A stretch of 40,820 nt of DNA, taken from positions 1 to 40,820 of the forward strand of contig VGJS01000040.1 in the NCBI GenBank assembly GCA_016867395.1, given 5' to 3'. Position 1 is the stretch's first letter; every line of letters starts with the position of its first letter. Below the pieces are notes generated by a model. The model did not search any database and was not told the DNA's origin. It saw only the letters and a program-made list of their open reading frames with translations. The stretch comes from Candidatus Handelsmanbacteria bacterium. GTDB lineage: Bacteria; Latescibacterota; UBA2968; UBA8231. Shown one piece after another: positions 33,384 through 40,540 of this stretch. A program made the position numbers and the translations under genes.

Positions 33384-33737
33384 ATGGAACAGTACCTCCC
33401 TGGTGAGGTCGTGCGATTAGCCTTTCCCTGCACCGGCACCGAAGAGACCAAGCGTCGTGCCGCTCTGGTGCTGCTGGATGCCGGCGACGCCGATGTGGTC
33501 GTAGCCCGAAGTACCAGCCAGGAAGCGACGCCGCCTCACGATGTAGCCGTCGAAGCCTGGCAGTAGGCCGGCTTGTTGTTGCCCTCGACTGTACGGATCC
33601 ACAAATTGGCCGCCCTTGACAAGTCCCGTGTCGAACGCCATTTAGGCAAATCGTTCTCCGGTGACTGGCAGCGGGTGCAGACGGCTTTTCGACAAACTTG
33701 GCTCTCGCTATTGATACTTTGGTACCGGGAGGTTGCG
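33384..33737 (+). pseudogene. MazF/PemK-like toxin with in-frame TAG, open into trpD
   Basis: From ATG 33384 the frame gives GEVVRLAFPCTGTEETKRRAALVLLDAGDADVVVARSTSQEA, read here in parts: the beginning fits the PemK/MazF beta-barrel (RRAALVLLD), and after TAG 33564-33566 the frame continues LLLPSTVRIHKLAALDKSRV, a typical MazF C-terminal segment, and GDWQRVQTAFRQTW. The family cleaves mRNA. No stop codon separates it from trpD, whose ATG at 33738 is in the same frame. With the TAG, only a 60-residue fragment would be made. The antitoxin gene is also interrupted, so the module appears dead. Confidence 0.65.
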
Positions 33738-34748
33738 ATGATCAAAGACGCCATCGAGCAGCTCATCGAGCGCAAGGACCTGAGCCGCGAAGTCGCCCGG
33801 CAAGTCATGGACCAGATCATGAGCGGCCAGGCCACCGACGCGCAGATCGCTGGCTTCCTGGTGGCCCTGCGCTGCAAGGGTGAGACTGCCGAGGAGATCG
33901 CCGGCTGCGCCGAGACCATGCGTCAGAAGGCCACCGCGGTCCGCACCAGCCGCCAGCCCCTGATCGACACCTGTGGCACCGGTGGCGATCACTCGGGCAC
34001 CTTCAACATCTCCACTACCGTGGCCTTTGTGGCCGCCGGGGCGGGCCTGTGCGTGGCCAAGCACGGCAACCGCGCCATGTCCAGCCAGTGCGGCTCGGCC
34101 GACGTGCTCCAGGCCCTGGGCATCAACGTGGAGATCAGCCCCGCGCAGGTGGGCGCCTGTCTCGACGAGGCCGGCATCGGCTTCCTCTTCGCCCCCAAGC
34201 TGCATGGGGCCATGAAACACGCCATCGTTCCGCGCCGCGAATTGGGCACCCGCACTGTGTTTAATGTTTTAGGGCCCCTGACGAACCCGGCCGGGGCCCG
34301 GCGCCAGCTCATCGGGGTGTATAGCCCTGCTCTCACCGAGAAGGTGGCCCAGGTGCTGAGTACCCTGGGCTCAGAGCGGGCCATTGTTGTCCACGGCAGC
34401 GACGGCCTCGACGAGCTGACCCTCACCGGCCCCTCCCAGGTGGCGGAACTCAAGGAGGGTCAAGTCTCCACCTACGAAGTGCGTCCCGAAGCCTTCGGAC
34501 TAAAGACCGCACCCGCTTCAGCCCTCAAGGGCGGCGATGCCCCGCACAATGCCCAGATCCTGGGCGCGGTGCTCAAGGGAGAGGAAGGCCCCAGGCGCGA
34601 CATCGTGCTCCTCAACGCCGCCGCGGCCATCGCCGCCGGCGGCCTGGCCGCGGATCTGCAGGAAGGATTGAACAGGGCGCGGGAATCCATCGCCTCGGGC
34701 AAGGCCCTGGCCGCTCTGGACACCCTCAGGCAGGTGAGCAACCGTTGA
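33738..34748 (+). CDS. trpD: Anthranilate phosphoribosyltransferase
   Basis: The 336-aa protein is a complete TrpD. CGTGGDHSGTFNISTTVAF binds phosphoribosyl pyrophosphate, AKHGNRAMSSQCGSADVLQA binds anthranilate and magnesium, and NVLGPLTNPAGARRQLIGVY and VHGSDGLDEL are conserved. It joins anthranilate to PRPP in the second committed step of tryptophan synthesis. I chose ATG 33738 because GGGAGG lies 6 nt upstream and MIKDAIEQLIERKDLS matches the family N-terminus; an in-frame extension into the toxin remnant exists but is not typical. Its stop overlaps the TTG of trpC (TTGA). Confidence 0.92.
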   Translation: MIKDAIEQLIERKDLSREVARQVMDQIMSGQATDAQIAGFLVALRCKGETAEEIAGCAETMRQKATAVRTSRQPLIDTCGTGGDHSGTFNISTTVAFVAAGAGLCVAKHGNRAMSSQCGSADVLQALGINVEISPAQVGACLDEAGIGFLFAPKLHGAMKHAIVPRRELGTRTVFNVLGPLTNPAGARRQLIGVYSPALTEKVAQVLSTLGSERAIVVHGSDGLDELTLTGPSQVAELKEGQVSTYEVRPEAFGLKTAPASALKGGDAPHNAQILGAVLKGEEGPRRDIVLLNAAAAIAAGGLAADLQEGLNRARESIASGKALAALDTLRQVSNR

Positions 34749-35530
34749 GCAGCCGCGACATCCTCCAGGGGATCGCCGAATACAAGCGCGAGGTGGTGCT
34801 ACGGGACAAGCGCCAGCGCTCCCTGGCCGATATGCGCCACGCCGCCGCCGATATCCCCCCGCCCTACGACTTTGCCGGGGCCCTGCGCCAAGAGGGCCTC
34901 TCGCTGATCGCCGAGATCAAGAAAGCCTCCCCCTCCAAGGGTCTGATCCGCGCCGACTTCGATCCCGAACGCATCGCCGCCACCTATGCCGAGGCCGGGG
35001 CGCGGGCGCTTTCGGTGCTGACCGACGAGGCTTATTTTCAAGGGTCCGATGTATACCTGATTGCGGCCCGCAGGGTGGCGGGGCTGCCCACCCTGCGCAA
35101 GGATTTCACTCTCGACGAGTACCAACTCTATCAGGCCCGGGTGCTGGGCGCCGACGCCATTCTGCTGATCGTGGCGCTGATGGATAGCAGCCAGTTGGCA
35201 GATTTTCTTGGCCTGGCCGCCGAATTAGGCCTGGCCGCTCTGGTGGAGGTACACACCCGGGAAGAGGCGGAGCGGGCAGTGCAGGCCGGCGCTGGACTGG
35301 TGGGGGTCAACAATCGCGACCTGCGGACCTTCAAGACTACCCTCGACACCACCTTTGAACTCTTCCCCCTGCTGCCGGAAAGTTGCCTTAAAGTGAGCGA
35401 GAGCGGCATAAACACCCGCGCCGATGTGGAGCGCTTGCAGGAAGCCGGCGCCGACGCCATCCTGGTGGGCGAGGCCCTAATGCGGGAGGTGGACATTGGC
35501 GCCAAAGTCAGCGAGTTGCTGGGAAGATGA
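34745..35530 (+). CDS. trpC: Indole-3-glycerol phosphate synthase
   Basis: This 261-aa TIM barrel has the TrpC landmarks: the catalytic Glu and Lys in IAEIKKASPSKG, LTDEAYFQG, LRKDFTLDEYQLYQARVLGA with catalytic Lys, GVNNRDLRTF, and VSESGINTRADV. It closes the indole ring. There is no fused TrpF domain, and trpF, trpB and trpA are not in the window. The start is TTG, overlapping the trpD stop. The stop overlaps the ATG of trpS (ATGA). Confidence 0.92.
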   Translation: MSSRDILQGIAEYKREVVLRDKRQRSLADMRHAAADIPPPYDFAGALRQEGLSLIAEIKKASPSKGLIRADFDPERIAATYAEAGARALSVLTDEAYFQGSDVYLIAARRVAGLPTLRKDFTLDEYQLYQARVLGADAILLIVALMDSSQLADFLGLAAELGLAALVEVHTREEAERAVQAGAGLVGVNNRDLRTFKTTLDTTFELFPLLPESCLKVSESGINTRADVERLQEAGADAILVGEALMREVDIGAKVSELLGR

Positions 35531-36510
35531 AAAAACGCGCTTTCTCGGGGATCAAGCCTTCGGGCAGCCTGCACCTGGGCAACTACCTGGGGGCCATCCG
35601 CCACTGGGTGGCCGACCAGCACAAGTACGAGAACATCTTTTGCGTGGTGGATCAGCACGCCATCACCGTCGAGTACGAGCCGGCTGTCCTGCGCCAGAAC
35701 ATCCGCGAACTGGTGGGCCTGTACCTGGCCTGCGGTCTGGACCCAGAGCAATGCTCGCTCTTCGTGCAGTCCCATATCCCCGAACACACCGAGCTGGCCT
35801 GGCTCTTCAGCTGCATCACCCCCATGGGCTGGCTGGGGCGCATGACCCAGTTTAAGGAGAAGTCGGAGGGATTGCGCGAGCAGGTCAGCGCCGGGCTCTT
35901 CACCTATCCCGCGCTGATGGCCGCGGACATCCTGCTCTACCAGACCCAGGAGGTGCCGGTGGGGGAGGACCAGAAGCAGCACGTCGAACTGGCCCGGGAC
36001 ATTGCCCAGCGCTTCAACCACCTCTTCGGCGAGACCTTTGTGCTGCCCGAGCCAGTGATCCGCACGGTGGCGGCCCGGGTGATGGGCCTGGACGACCCGA
36101 CCAAAAAGATGTCCAAGTCCTCCGCCAGCGACAACCACGGCATCGGCCTGTTGGACCCGCCGGCCCTGATACGCAAGAAACTAAGCCGGGCCACCACCGA
36201 TTCGCAGCGCGACATTGTTTTCAACCGCGAGCGCCCCGGGGTTTACAACCTGCTCTCGATCTACCAGGCCCTCTCCGGCCAGAGCCAGGAAGAGATTGAG
36301 GCCCACTTTGCCGGCAAGGGCTACGCCCAGCTCAAAGGGGACCTGGCCGATCTGGTGGTCGCTGCCCTGGAGCCCATTCAGGAACGCTACCGCCAGCTCA
36401 CCAGCGCCCCCGAGCATATCGACCAGGTCCTGGCCCAGGGGGTGGTGCGGCTTCGCCCCCTGGTCGATGCGACCATGACCTGCGTCCGCTACGTTATGGG
36501 CCTGAGGTGA
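35527..36510 (+). CDS. trpS: Tryptophanyl-tRNA synthetase
   Basis: The 327-aa protein is a class I aminoacyl-tRNA synthetase. The first signature is SGIKPSGSLHLGNYLGA (HxGN as HLGN), and the second is KMSKSSAS (KMSKS). PVGEDQKQHVELARDIAQRF and TYPALMAADILLY are TrpRS-specific. It charges tRNA-Trp with tryptophan. The gene is translationally coupled to trpC and lies under the Trp attenuator, so its own product (charged tRNA) would feed back on its transcription. Only 4 nt separate it from the chorismate mutase ATG. Confidence 0.93.
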   Translation: MKKRAFSGIKPSGSLHLGNYLGAIRHWVADQHKYENIFCVVDQHAITVEYEPAVLRQNIRELVGLYLACGLDPEQCSLFVQSHIPEHTELAWLFSCITPMGWLGRMTQFKEKSEGLREQVSAGLFTYPALMAADILLYQTQEVPVGEDQKQHVELARDIAQRFNHLFGETFVLPEPVIRTVAARVMGLDDPTKKMSKSSASDNHGIGLLDPPALIRKKLSRATTDSQRDIVFNRERPGVYNLLSIYQALSGQSQEEIEAHFAGKGYAQLKGDLADLVVAALEPIQERYRQLTSAPEHIDQVLAQGVVRLRPLVDATMTCVRYVMGLR

Positions 36511-36514
36511 GACC

Positions 36515-36778
36515 ATGGACCTGAGCGAATGGCGGGCCCGCATCGACGCGGTGGACCAGCAGTTAGTGGACCTGCTCAACCAGCGCCTGCAGTGCGTGCT
36601 GGAGATCGGCAAGCTCAAGCGCCAGCACGGCCGCCCCGTTCAGGATCACGAGCGGGAGCGGGCCATCATCGAAAGGCTCACCGCCTACAACCAGGGACCC
36701 CTCAGTAACCAGGCCATCATCGACCTCTTCACCCGTATCATGCAGGAAGCCCGCAAGCTGGAAGAAGGGCATACCTGA
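36515..36778 (+). CDS. AroQ-type chorismate mutase
   Basis: This 87-aa all-helical protein converts chorismate to prephenate. RARIDAVDQQLVDLLNQRLQ is the N-terminal helix with the catalytic Arg, and IGKLKRQHGRPVQDHERERA provides Lys, Arg, Asp and Arg of the active site; a Gln/Glu is expected near QAIIDLFTRIMQEARKLEEG. It is a free-standing AroQ domain, as in the N-terminal part of E. coli TyrA/PheA. Here the prephenate dehydrogenase frame begins right after it in the +1 frame and lacks a clear start codon, so a translational link is possible. It ends with TGA 36776-36778. Confidence 0.9.
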   Translation: MDLSEWRARIDAVDQQLVDLLNQRLQCVLEIGKLKRQHGRPVQDHERERAIIERLTAYNQGPLSNQAIIDLFTRIMQEARKLEEGHT

Positions 36779-36800
36779 TTTATCCAGGAAGGACCCAGCT

Positions 36801-37895
36801 TTCTTCAAGCGTATCGCCATCGTCGGGGTAGGGCTGATCGGCGGTTCCTTTGGCCTGGCCCTCAAGCGGTTGGGGCATCCTGCCCGCCTGGTGGGGATCA
36901 GCCGGCCCGCGACTATCGCCCAGGCCCTCGAACTAGGCGTCATCGACGAGGGTTTCGACTACCCGGATTTGGGCAAGGGTCTGGAGGGGGCCGACCTGAT
37001 CGTGCTCTGCACCCCCATCCAGCGCATTCTCTCCCTGATGGAGGAGGTGGGCCGCTGCGCCCCCCCCGGTGCTTTGATCACCGACGTGGGCAGCACCAAA
37101 CGCCGCATCGGCGCCCAGGCCGCCGCCTGCCTGCGGCCGGACCTGCACTTTGTGGGCGGCCACCCCATGGCCGGCTCCGAGAAGGCCGGGGTCACCGCGG
37201 CTGACCCCTTTCTCTTCCAGAACGCCATCTACATACTGGTGCCCGGCAAGGAGGTCCCCGCCCCGCTCTATGGGGCCTTGGTCGAGTCGCTCAAGGGGAT
37301 AGGCGCCAAGGTGCTGGAACTCGACGCCCAGACCCACGACGAGGTGGTGGCCGCCATCAGCCACCTGCCGCAGATGATCGCCACCTCGCTGGTGGAGATG
37401 GTGGGCAGGCTCCACCAGGAGAAGGGCTACTTCCTCACCCTGGCGGCCGGCGGCTTCCGCGACCTTACCCGCATCGCCTCCAGCCCGTACGCCCCAGTGT
37501 GGGAGGACATCTGCCGCACCAACCAGGACCAGATCGGCCGGATGATCGACCAGTACATGGGGGTGCTGCAGGACATGCGCCAACGCCTGGCCGACCCGAG
37601 CCTGGGCCAGGATTTCGCCTTTGCCAACCGCACCCGCAACAGCATCCCCCGCGACGCCAAGGGTTTCATCCACACCCTCTTCGAGATCCTGGTGGTGGCG
37701 GAGGACAAGCCGGGGGTCATCGCCCAGATCGCCCAGGCTTTGGGAGGGGAAATGATCAACATCAACGACATCGAGGTGATGAAGGTGCGGGAGGGAGAAG
37801 GGGGCACCCTGCGCCTGGGCTTCGACAGCCAGCCAGCGGCCCACCACGCCCTCGAGGTGCTGGCCCGCCTGGGCTACCAGGCGAGGAGGCGTTAG
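36801..37895 (+). CDS. tyrA: Prephenate/arogenate dehydrogenase with C-terminal ACT domain
   Basis: The protein oxidises prephenate (or arogenate) to make a tyrosine precursor. RIAIVGVGLIGGSFGLALKR binds NAD(P). CTPIQRIL, DVGSTK and GGHPMAGSEKAGV are typical TyrA motifs, and SHLPQMIATSLV contains the catalytic His. An ACT domain (about 290-364, ILVVAEDKPGVIAQIAQALG) suggests feedback control by an amino acid. No ATG, GTG or TTG lies in frame between 36723 and 36869. A Shine-Dalgarno AGGAAGGA (36786-36793) points to a start near 36801 (TTC), which is not a usual start codon. I set the start there provisionally. A frameshift fusion with chorismate mutase is the alternative. Confidence 0.82.
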   Translation, partial: FFKRIAIVGVGLIGGSFGLALKRLGHPARLVGISRPATIAQALELGVIDEGFDYPDLGKGLEGADLIVLCTPIQRILSLMEEVGRCAPPGALITDVGSTKRRIGAQAAACLRPDLHFVGGHPMAGSEKAGVTAADPFLFQNAIYILVPGKEVPAPLYGALVESLKGIGAKVLELDAQTHDEVVAAISHLPQMIATSLVEMVGRLHQEKGYFLTLAAGGFRDLTRIASSPYAPVWEDICRTNQDQIGRMIDQYMGVLQDMRQRLADPSLGQDFAFANRTRNSIPRDAKGFIHTLFEILVVAEDKPGVIAQIAQALGGEMININDIEVMKVREGEGGTLRLGFDSQPAAHHALEVLARLGYQARRR

Positions 37896-39175
37896 TGCAA
37901 ATCACCGTGCGCCCAGCCCGCAAACTCTCCGGCGAAACTACCGTCCCCGGCGAATTGGAGGGCGCTGCCCAGGCCCTGGTACTGGCCAGCCTGGCCCAGG
38001 GCGAGAGCCGTATCCGCAACACCCCACCCGCCATCGGGCGGCTGGTCGGGGTCCTGCGCGGGCTAGGCGCAGCTATCGCCGAGGAGCCGGAGGGGCTGGT
38101 GATCCGGGGGCAGGGACGCTTGGGCTTGAGCGCCCCCCGCGACACCGTGGATCTCAAAGGATTGGGCGAAGTAGCCCTGTACCTCTTGGCTCTGCTCTGC
38201 GGCCAGCGGTTCTCCTCCCGCGTCCACTTGGGCGAGGCGCAGGAAGAGGCTACACAACTGCTGTCCTTGCTGGCCTCTGCGGGAGCGGAGGTCCACGGCG
38301 AAGCCGGGGGGATTTGGCTGGTGGGCGGCGGCGCAGCCCTGCAACCCTTAACCCACCCCGCCGCTGAGTTGAGCCTCGGGGTCAAGACCGCCCTGCTCCT
38401 AGCCGGGCTCTACGCCCAGGGCACCACCTCCCTGCGCGAACTAATCAAAACCGGCGAGAGAGCAGAGCGGCTCCTGCGCCAGTGGGGCGTGGAGGTGCTG
38501 CGCCGCCGCCAGGAGGTCGAGGGCGAGTGGCTCCTGACCATTGAGGGCGGCCAGGAGTTGCAGCCCAGAGAGCTGGAGATCGCCGGCGACCCGCCCCTGG
38601 CCCTGCCCCTGGTGGTGGCGGCCCTGGGCCTGCGGCGCTCGGAGTTGCGCCTGCGCCGTCTGGCCATCCGCTCGGGGCGGCGTTTCTTCTTTGACCTCTT
38701 GCGCCAGTTGGGCGCCCCCCTCACTCTCGAAGAAAACGAGGACGGCACCACAGAGCTAGTAGTGCGCTCGGGCAAACTTAAGCCCACCCGCATCGCCGAG
38801 AAACGCGCTGAGAAACTGCTCGACCAGGTGCCCCTTTTGGCGGTGCTGGCCACCCAGACCGAAGGAGAATTTGTCATCCGCGACGTGGAGACCCTGCGGC
38901 AGGGCAAGTACGACCTTGTGGCCCACCTGGTCCAGCAACTGCGCCTTCTCGAGGCCAAGGTGGGCGAGTTCCCCGAGGGGTTGGTCGTCGAGGGGGGGTA
39001 CCCGCTCAGGGGCGCCGCCATCGACACCCGCAATGACCTGAGCCTGACCTTTGCCTTTGCCGTGGCCGGGCTGTGGGCTGAAACTGAGACCACCCTCTCC
39101 AAGGTCCAATGCTTAGACGAAGTGTTCCCGGCCTTCTTCTCCACCCTCGAAAAACTCCAGGAGCGCAAAAAATGA
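37895..39175 (+). CDS. EPSP-synthase-like protein lacking catalytic motifs
   Basis: The 426-aa protein has the overall length and repeat pattern of EPSP synthase (AroA): GETTVPG, ALVLASLAQGESRIRNTP, TGERAERLLRQWGVEV, LEIAGDPPLALPLVVAAL, LLAVLATQTEGEFVIRDVETLR, FAFAVAGLW. The residues that bind shikimate-3-phosphate and PEP are replaced. The KSxSHR segment reads ELEGAAQA, the NxGTxMR segment reads KGLGEVAL, KESDR reads GKYDL, and DHR-I-M reads NDLSLTF. The normal reaction is therefore unlikely, and it looks like a pseudoenzyme. It begins at GTG 37895, one base into the tyrA stop (TAGTG), with GAGGAGG upstream. It is uninterrupted, so it is presumably functional in some other way, for example as a regulator. 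Confidence 0.75.
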   Translation: MQITVRPARKLSGETTVPGELEGAAQALVLASLAQGESRIRNTPPAIGRLVGVLRGLGAAIAEEPEGLVIRGQGRLGLSAPRDTVDLKGLGEVALYLLALLCGQRFSSRVHLGEAQEEATQLLSLLASAGAEVHGEAGGIWLVGGGAALQPLTHPAAELSLGVKTALLLAGLYAQGTTSLRELIKTGERAERLLRQWGVEVLRRRQEVEGEWLLTIEGGQELQPRELEIAGDPPLALPLVVAALGLRRSELRLRRLAIRSGRRFFFDLLRQLGAPLTLEENEDGTTELVVRSGKLKPTRIAEKRAEKLLDQVPLLAVLATQTEGEFVIRDVETLRQGKYDLVAHLVQQLRLLEAKVGEFPEGLVVEGGYPLRGAAIDTRNDLSLTFAFAVAGLWAETETTLSKVQCLDEVFPAFFSTLEKLQERKK

Positions 39176-39312
39176 GAGGACTGGTACGTCTGTGTACCCT
39201 GGCCGCCCTGGTTCTGGCTGGCGGCCTGGTGCTGATCCGCCTGCGTTACAAGGCTTCCTGGCGCGAGAGCCTGGGCATCGCCGGGCAATTCGTCGAGGAC
39301 CTGCTGCCCTGA
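39172..39312 (+). CDS. Small single-pass membrane peptide
   Basis: The 46-codon gene starts at ATG 39172 (overlapping the upstream stop as ATGA) and ends one base before the aroE ATG. The product has an N-terminal hydrophobic helix (LCTLAALVLAGGLVLI), then a basic segment (RLRYKASWRE) and a short amphipathic tail ending VEDLLP. No family is recognised. Its tight spacing within the aromatic operon suggests real translation. Function unknown. Confidence 0.6.
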   Translation: MRGLVRLCTLAALVLAGGLVLIRLRYKASWRESLGIAGQFVEDLLP

Positions 39313-39313
39313 G

Positions 39314-40186
39314 ATGGCGCAACTCAGCGGCGAGACGAGGGTGCTGGGGGTCATCGGCCACCCAGTCGGGCACACCTCGTCGCCGGCCATGCACAACGCC
39401 GCCATCGCTGCCCTGGGGCTCGACTACGTGTACGTGGCCTTCCCGGTGCGGCCCGAGGACCTGGGCCAGGCCCTGGCCGGAATTCGCGCCCTGCAGATCC
39501 GCGGTCTCAACGTCACTGTGCCCCACAAGGTGGGGGTGATGGCCCTGCTCGACGAAATCTCCCCTGAAGCCCGGACCATTGGCGCAGTGAACACCATTGA
39601 CCATAGTGAGGGCCGCCTGATCGGGCACAATACCGATGCCTTTGGGGTGATGCAGAGCCTGCGCCTGGACGGGGGCCTGGACAAACTGCCCCTCAGGGTG
39701 GCGCTGCTGGGGGCCGGCGGCGCAGCGCGGGCCATCCTCTATGGTCTCTTGCAGTGCCCAGAGGTGGAAAACGTGGCCCTGCTCAACCGCACTGCGGATA
39801 GAGCAGAGGCCCTGGCCGCAGCCCTGGACCCAGAAGGCCGGCGGGTAGTGCCAGGCACCTTGGATGAGCATTCCGGCAAGGTCGTGGGCCAGGCTGGCCT
39901 GTTGATCAACTCAACCTCCATGGGCATGCACCCCCATCCAGATGCTTCGCCCCTGCCGGACCCCACCTGCCTGCACCCAGGCATGGTGGTACTGGACATT
40001 GTGTACAACCCGCTGGAGACCCTGTTGCTGCGCCAGGCCAGGCAGGCCGGCGCCCGTCCAGTGGACGGCTTAGGCATGCTGGCCCGCCAGGGAGCGCGGG
40101 CCTTTGCCATCTGGACTGGCATGGAGCCCCCGGTCGAGGCGATGCGGGCCGCAGCCCTGGAACGCCTGGGCAAGCCCTCTGCCTGA
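39314..40186 (+). CDS. aroE: Shikimate dehydrogenase
   Basis: The 290-aa protein reduces 3-dehydroshikimate with NADPH. Shikimate-binding residues are in GVIGHPVGHTSSPAMHNAA (Ser/Ser), NVTVPHKVGV (catalytic Lys), GAVNTI and NTDAFGV (catalytic Asp). The nucleotide fold has LLGAGGAARAI and the phosphate loop NRTADRAEAL. LINSTSMGMHP and DIVYNPLET follow. All expected motifs are present. It is the last intact gene of the supra-operon. A 7-bp hairpin overlaps its stop codon. Confidence 0.93.
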   Translation: MAQLSGETRVLGVIGHPVGHTSSPAMHNAAIAALGLDYVYVAFPVRPEDLGQALAGIRALQIRGLNVTVPHKVGVMALLDEISPEARTIGAVNTIDHSEGRLIGHNTDAFGVMQSLRLDGGLDKLPLRVALLGAGGAARAILYGLLQCPEVENVALLNRTADRAEALAAALDPEGRRVVPGTLDEHSGKVVGQAGLLINSTSMGMHPHPDASPLPDPTCLHPGMVVLDIVYNPLETLLLRQARQAGARPVDGLGMLARQGARAFAIWTGMEPPVEAMRAAALERLGKPSA

Positions 40187-40207
40187 ACCGGAATTAATGC
40201 CCGGTTC
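40185..40207 (+). terminator. Hairpin at end of aroE
   Basis: GAACCGG (40185-40191) pairs with CCGGTTC (40201-40207) around a 9-nt loop. The following sequence (TTCACCTCT) is only partly U-rich, so termination may be weak or factor-assisted. Confidence 0.45.
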
Positions 40208-40540
40208 TTCACCTCTGAAGCAGAAGAGATCGCGGCTAAGTGAAGGTGCACCGTGCGTACTCAGGACGGCTCGCGTCGCATTTTGCGGACGGGGAGTCGG
40301 ACTGGGTCTACATTGACGGGCTCCACACCTTCGAGGGGGTAAGCGCAGACCTGGAGAGCTATGCCCCCATAATCAAACCAGATGGGCTGATCCTGGGCCA
40401 TGACTACTCTGCCCACGAGGCTGCCAGGCAGATGTACTTTGGCGTGGTCGAGGCTGTCGTTGGTTTTTTCCGCAGGTCGGGCTTCCGCTTCATTGCCCTT
40501 ACCAACGCGCGTGCCCAACCTATGGAGTCAATGAAAATAT
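40187..40540 (+). pseudogene. Class I methyltransferase fragment
   Basis: A piece of about 110 residues resembles Methyltransf_24-type SAM methyltransferases: WVYIDGLHTFEGVSADLESY (the motif usually VYIDGxHSYE), KPDGLILGHDYS. An upstream part, ARFFTSEAEEIAAK, lies in another frame, with one base missing near 40238-40240. The SAM-binding glycine loop is absent, so the 5' end is gone, and the 3' end stops at the IS256 terminus (about 40528). It is a broken gene left beside the insertion element. Confidence 0.7.

Noticed and set aside
35131..36138. Long minus-strand frame opposite trpC/trpS
   Set aside because: Shadow of conserved trp genes; no family features.
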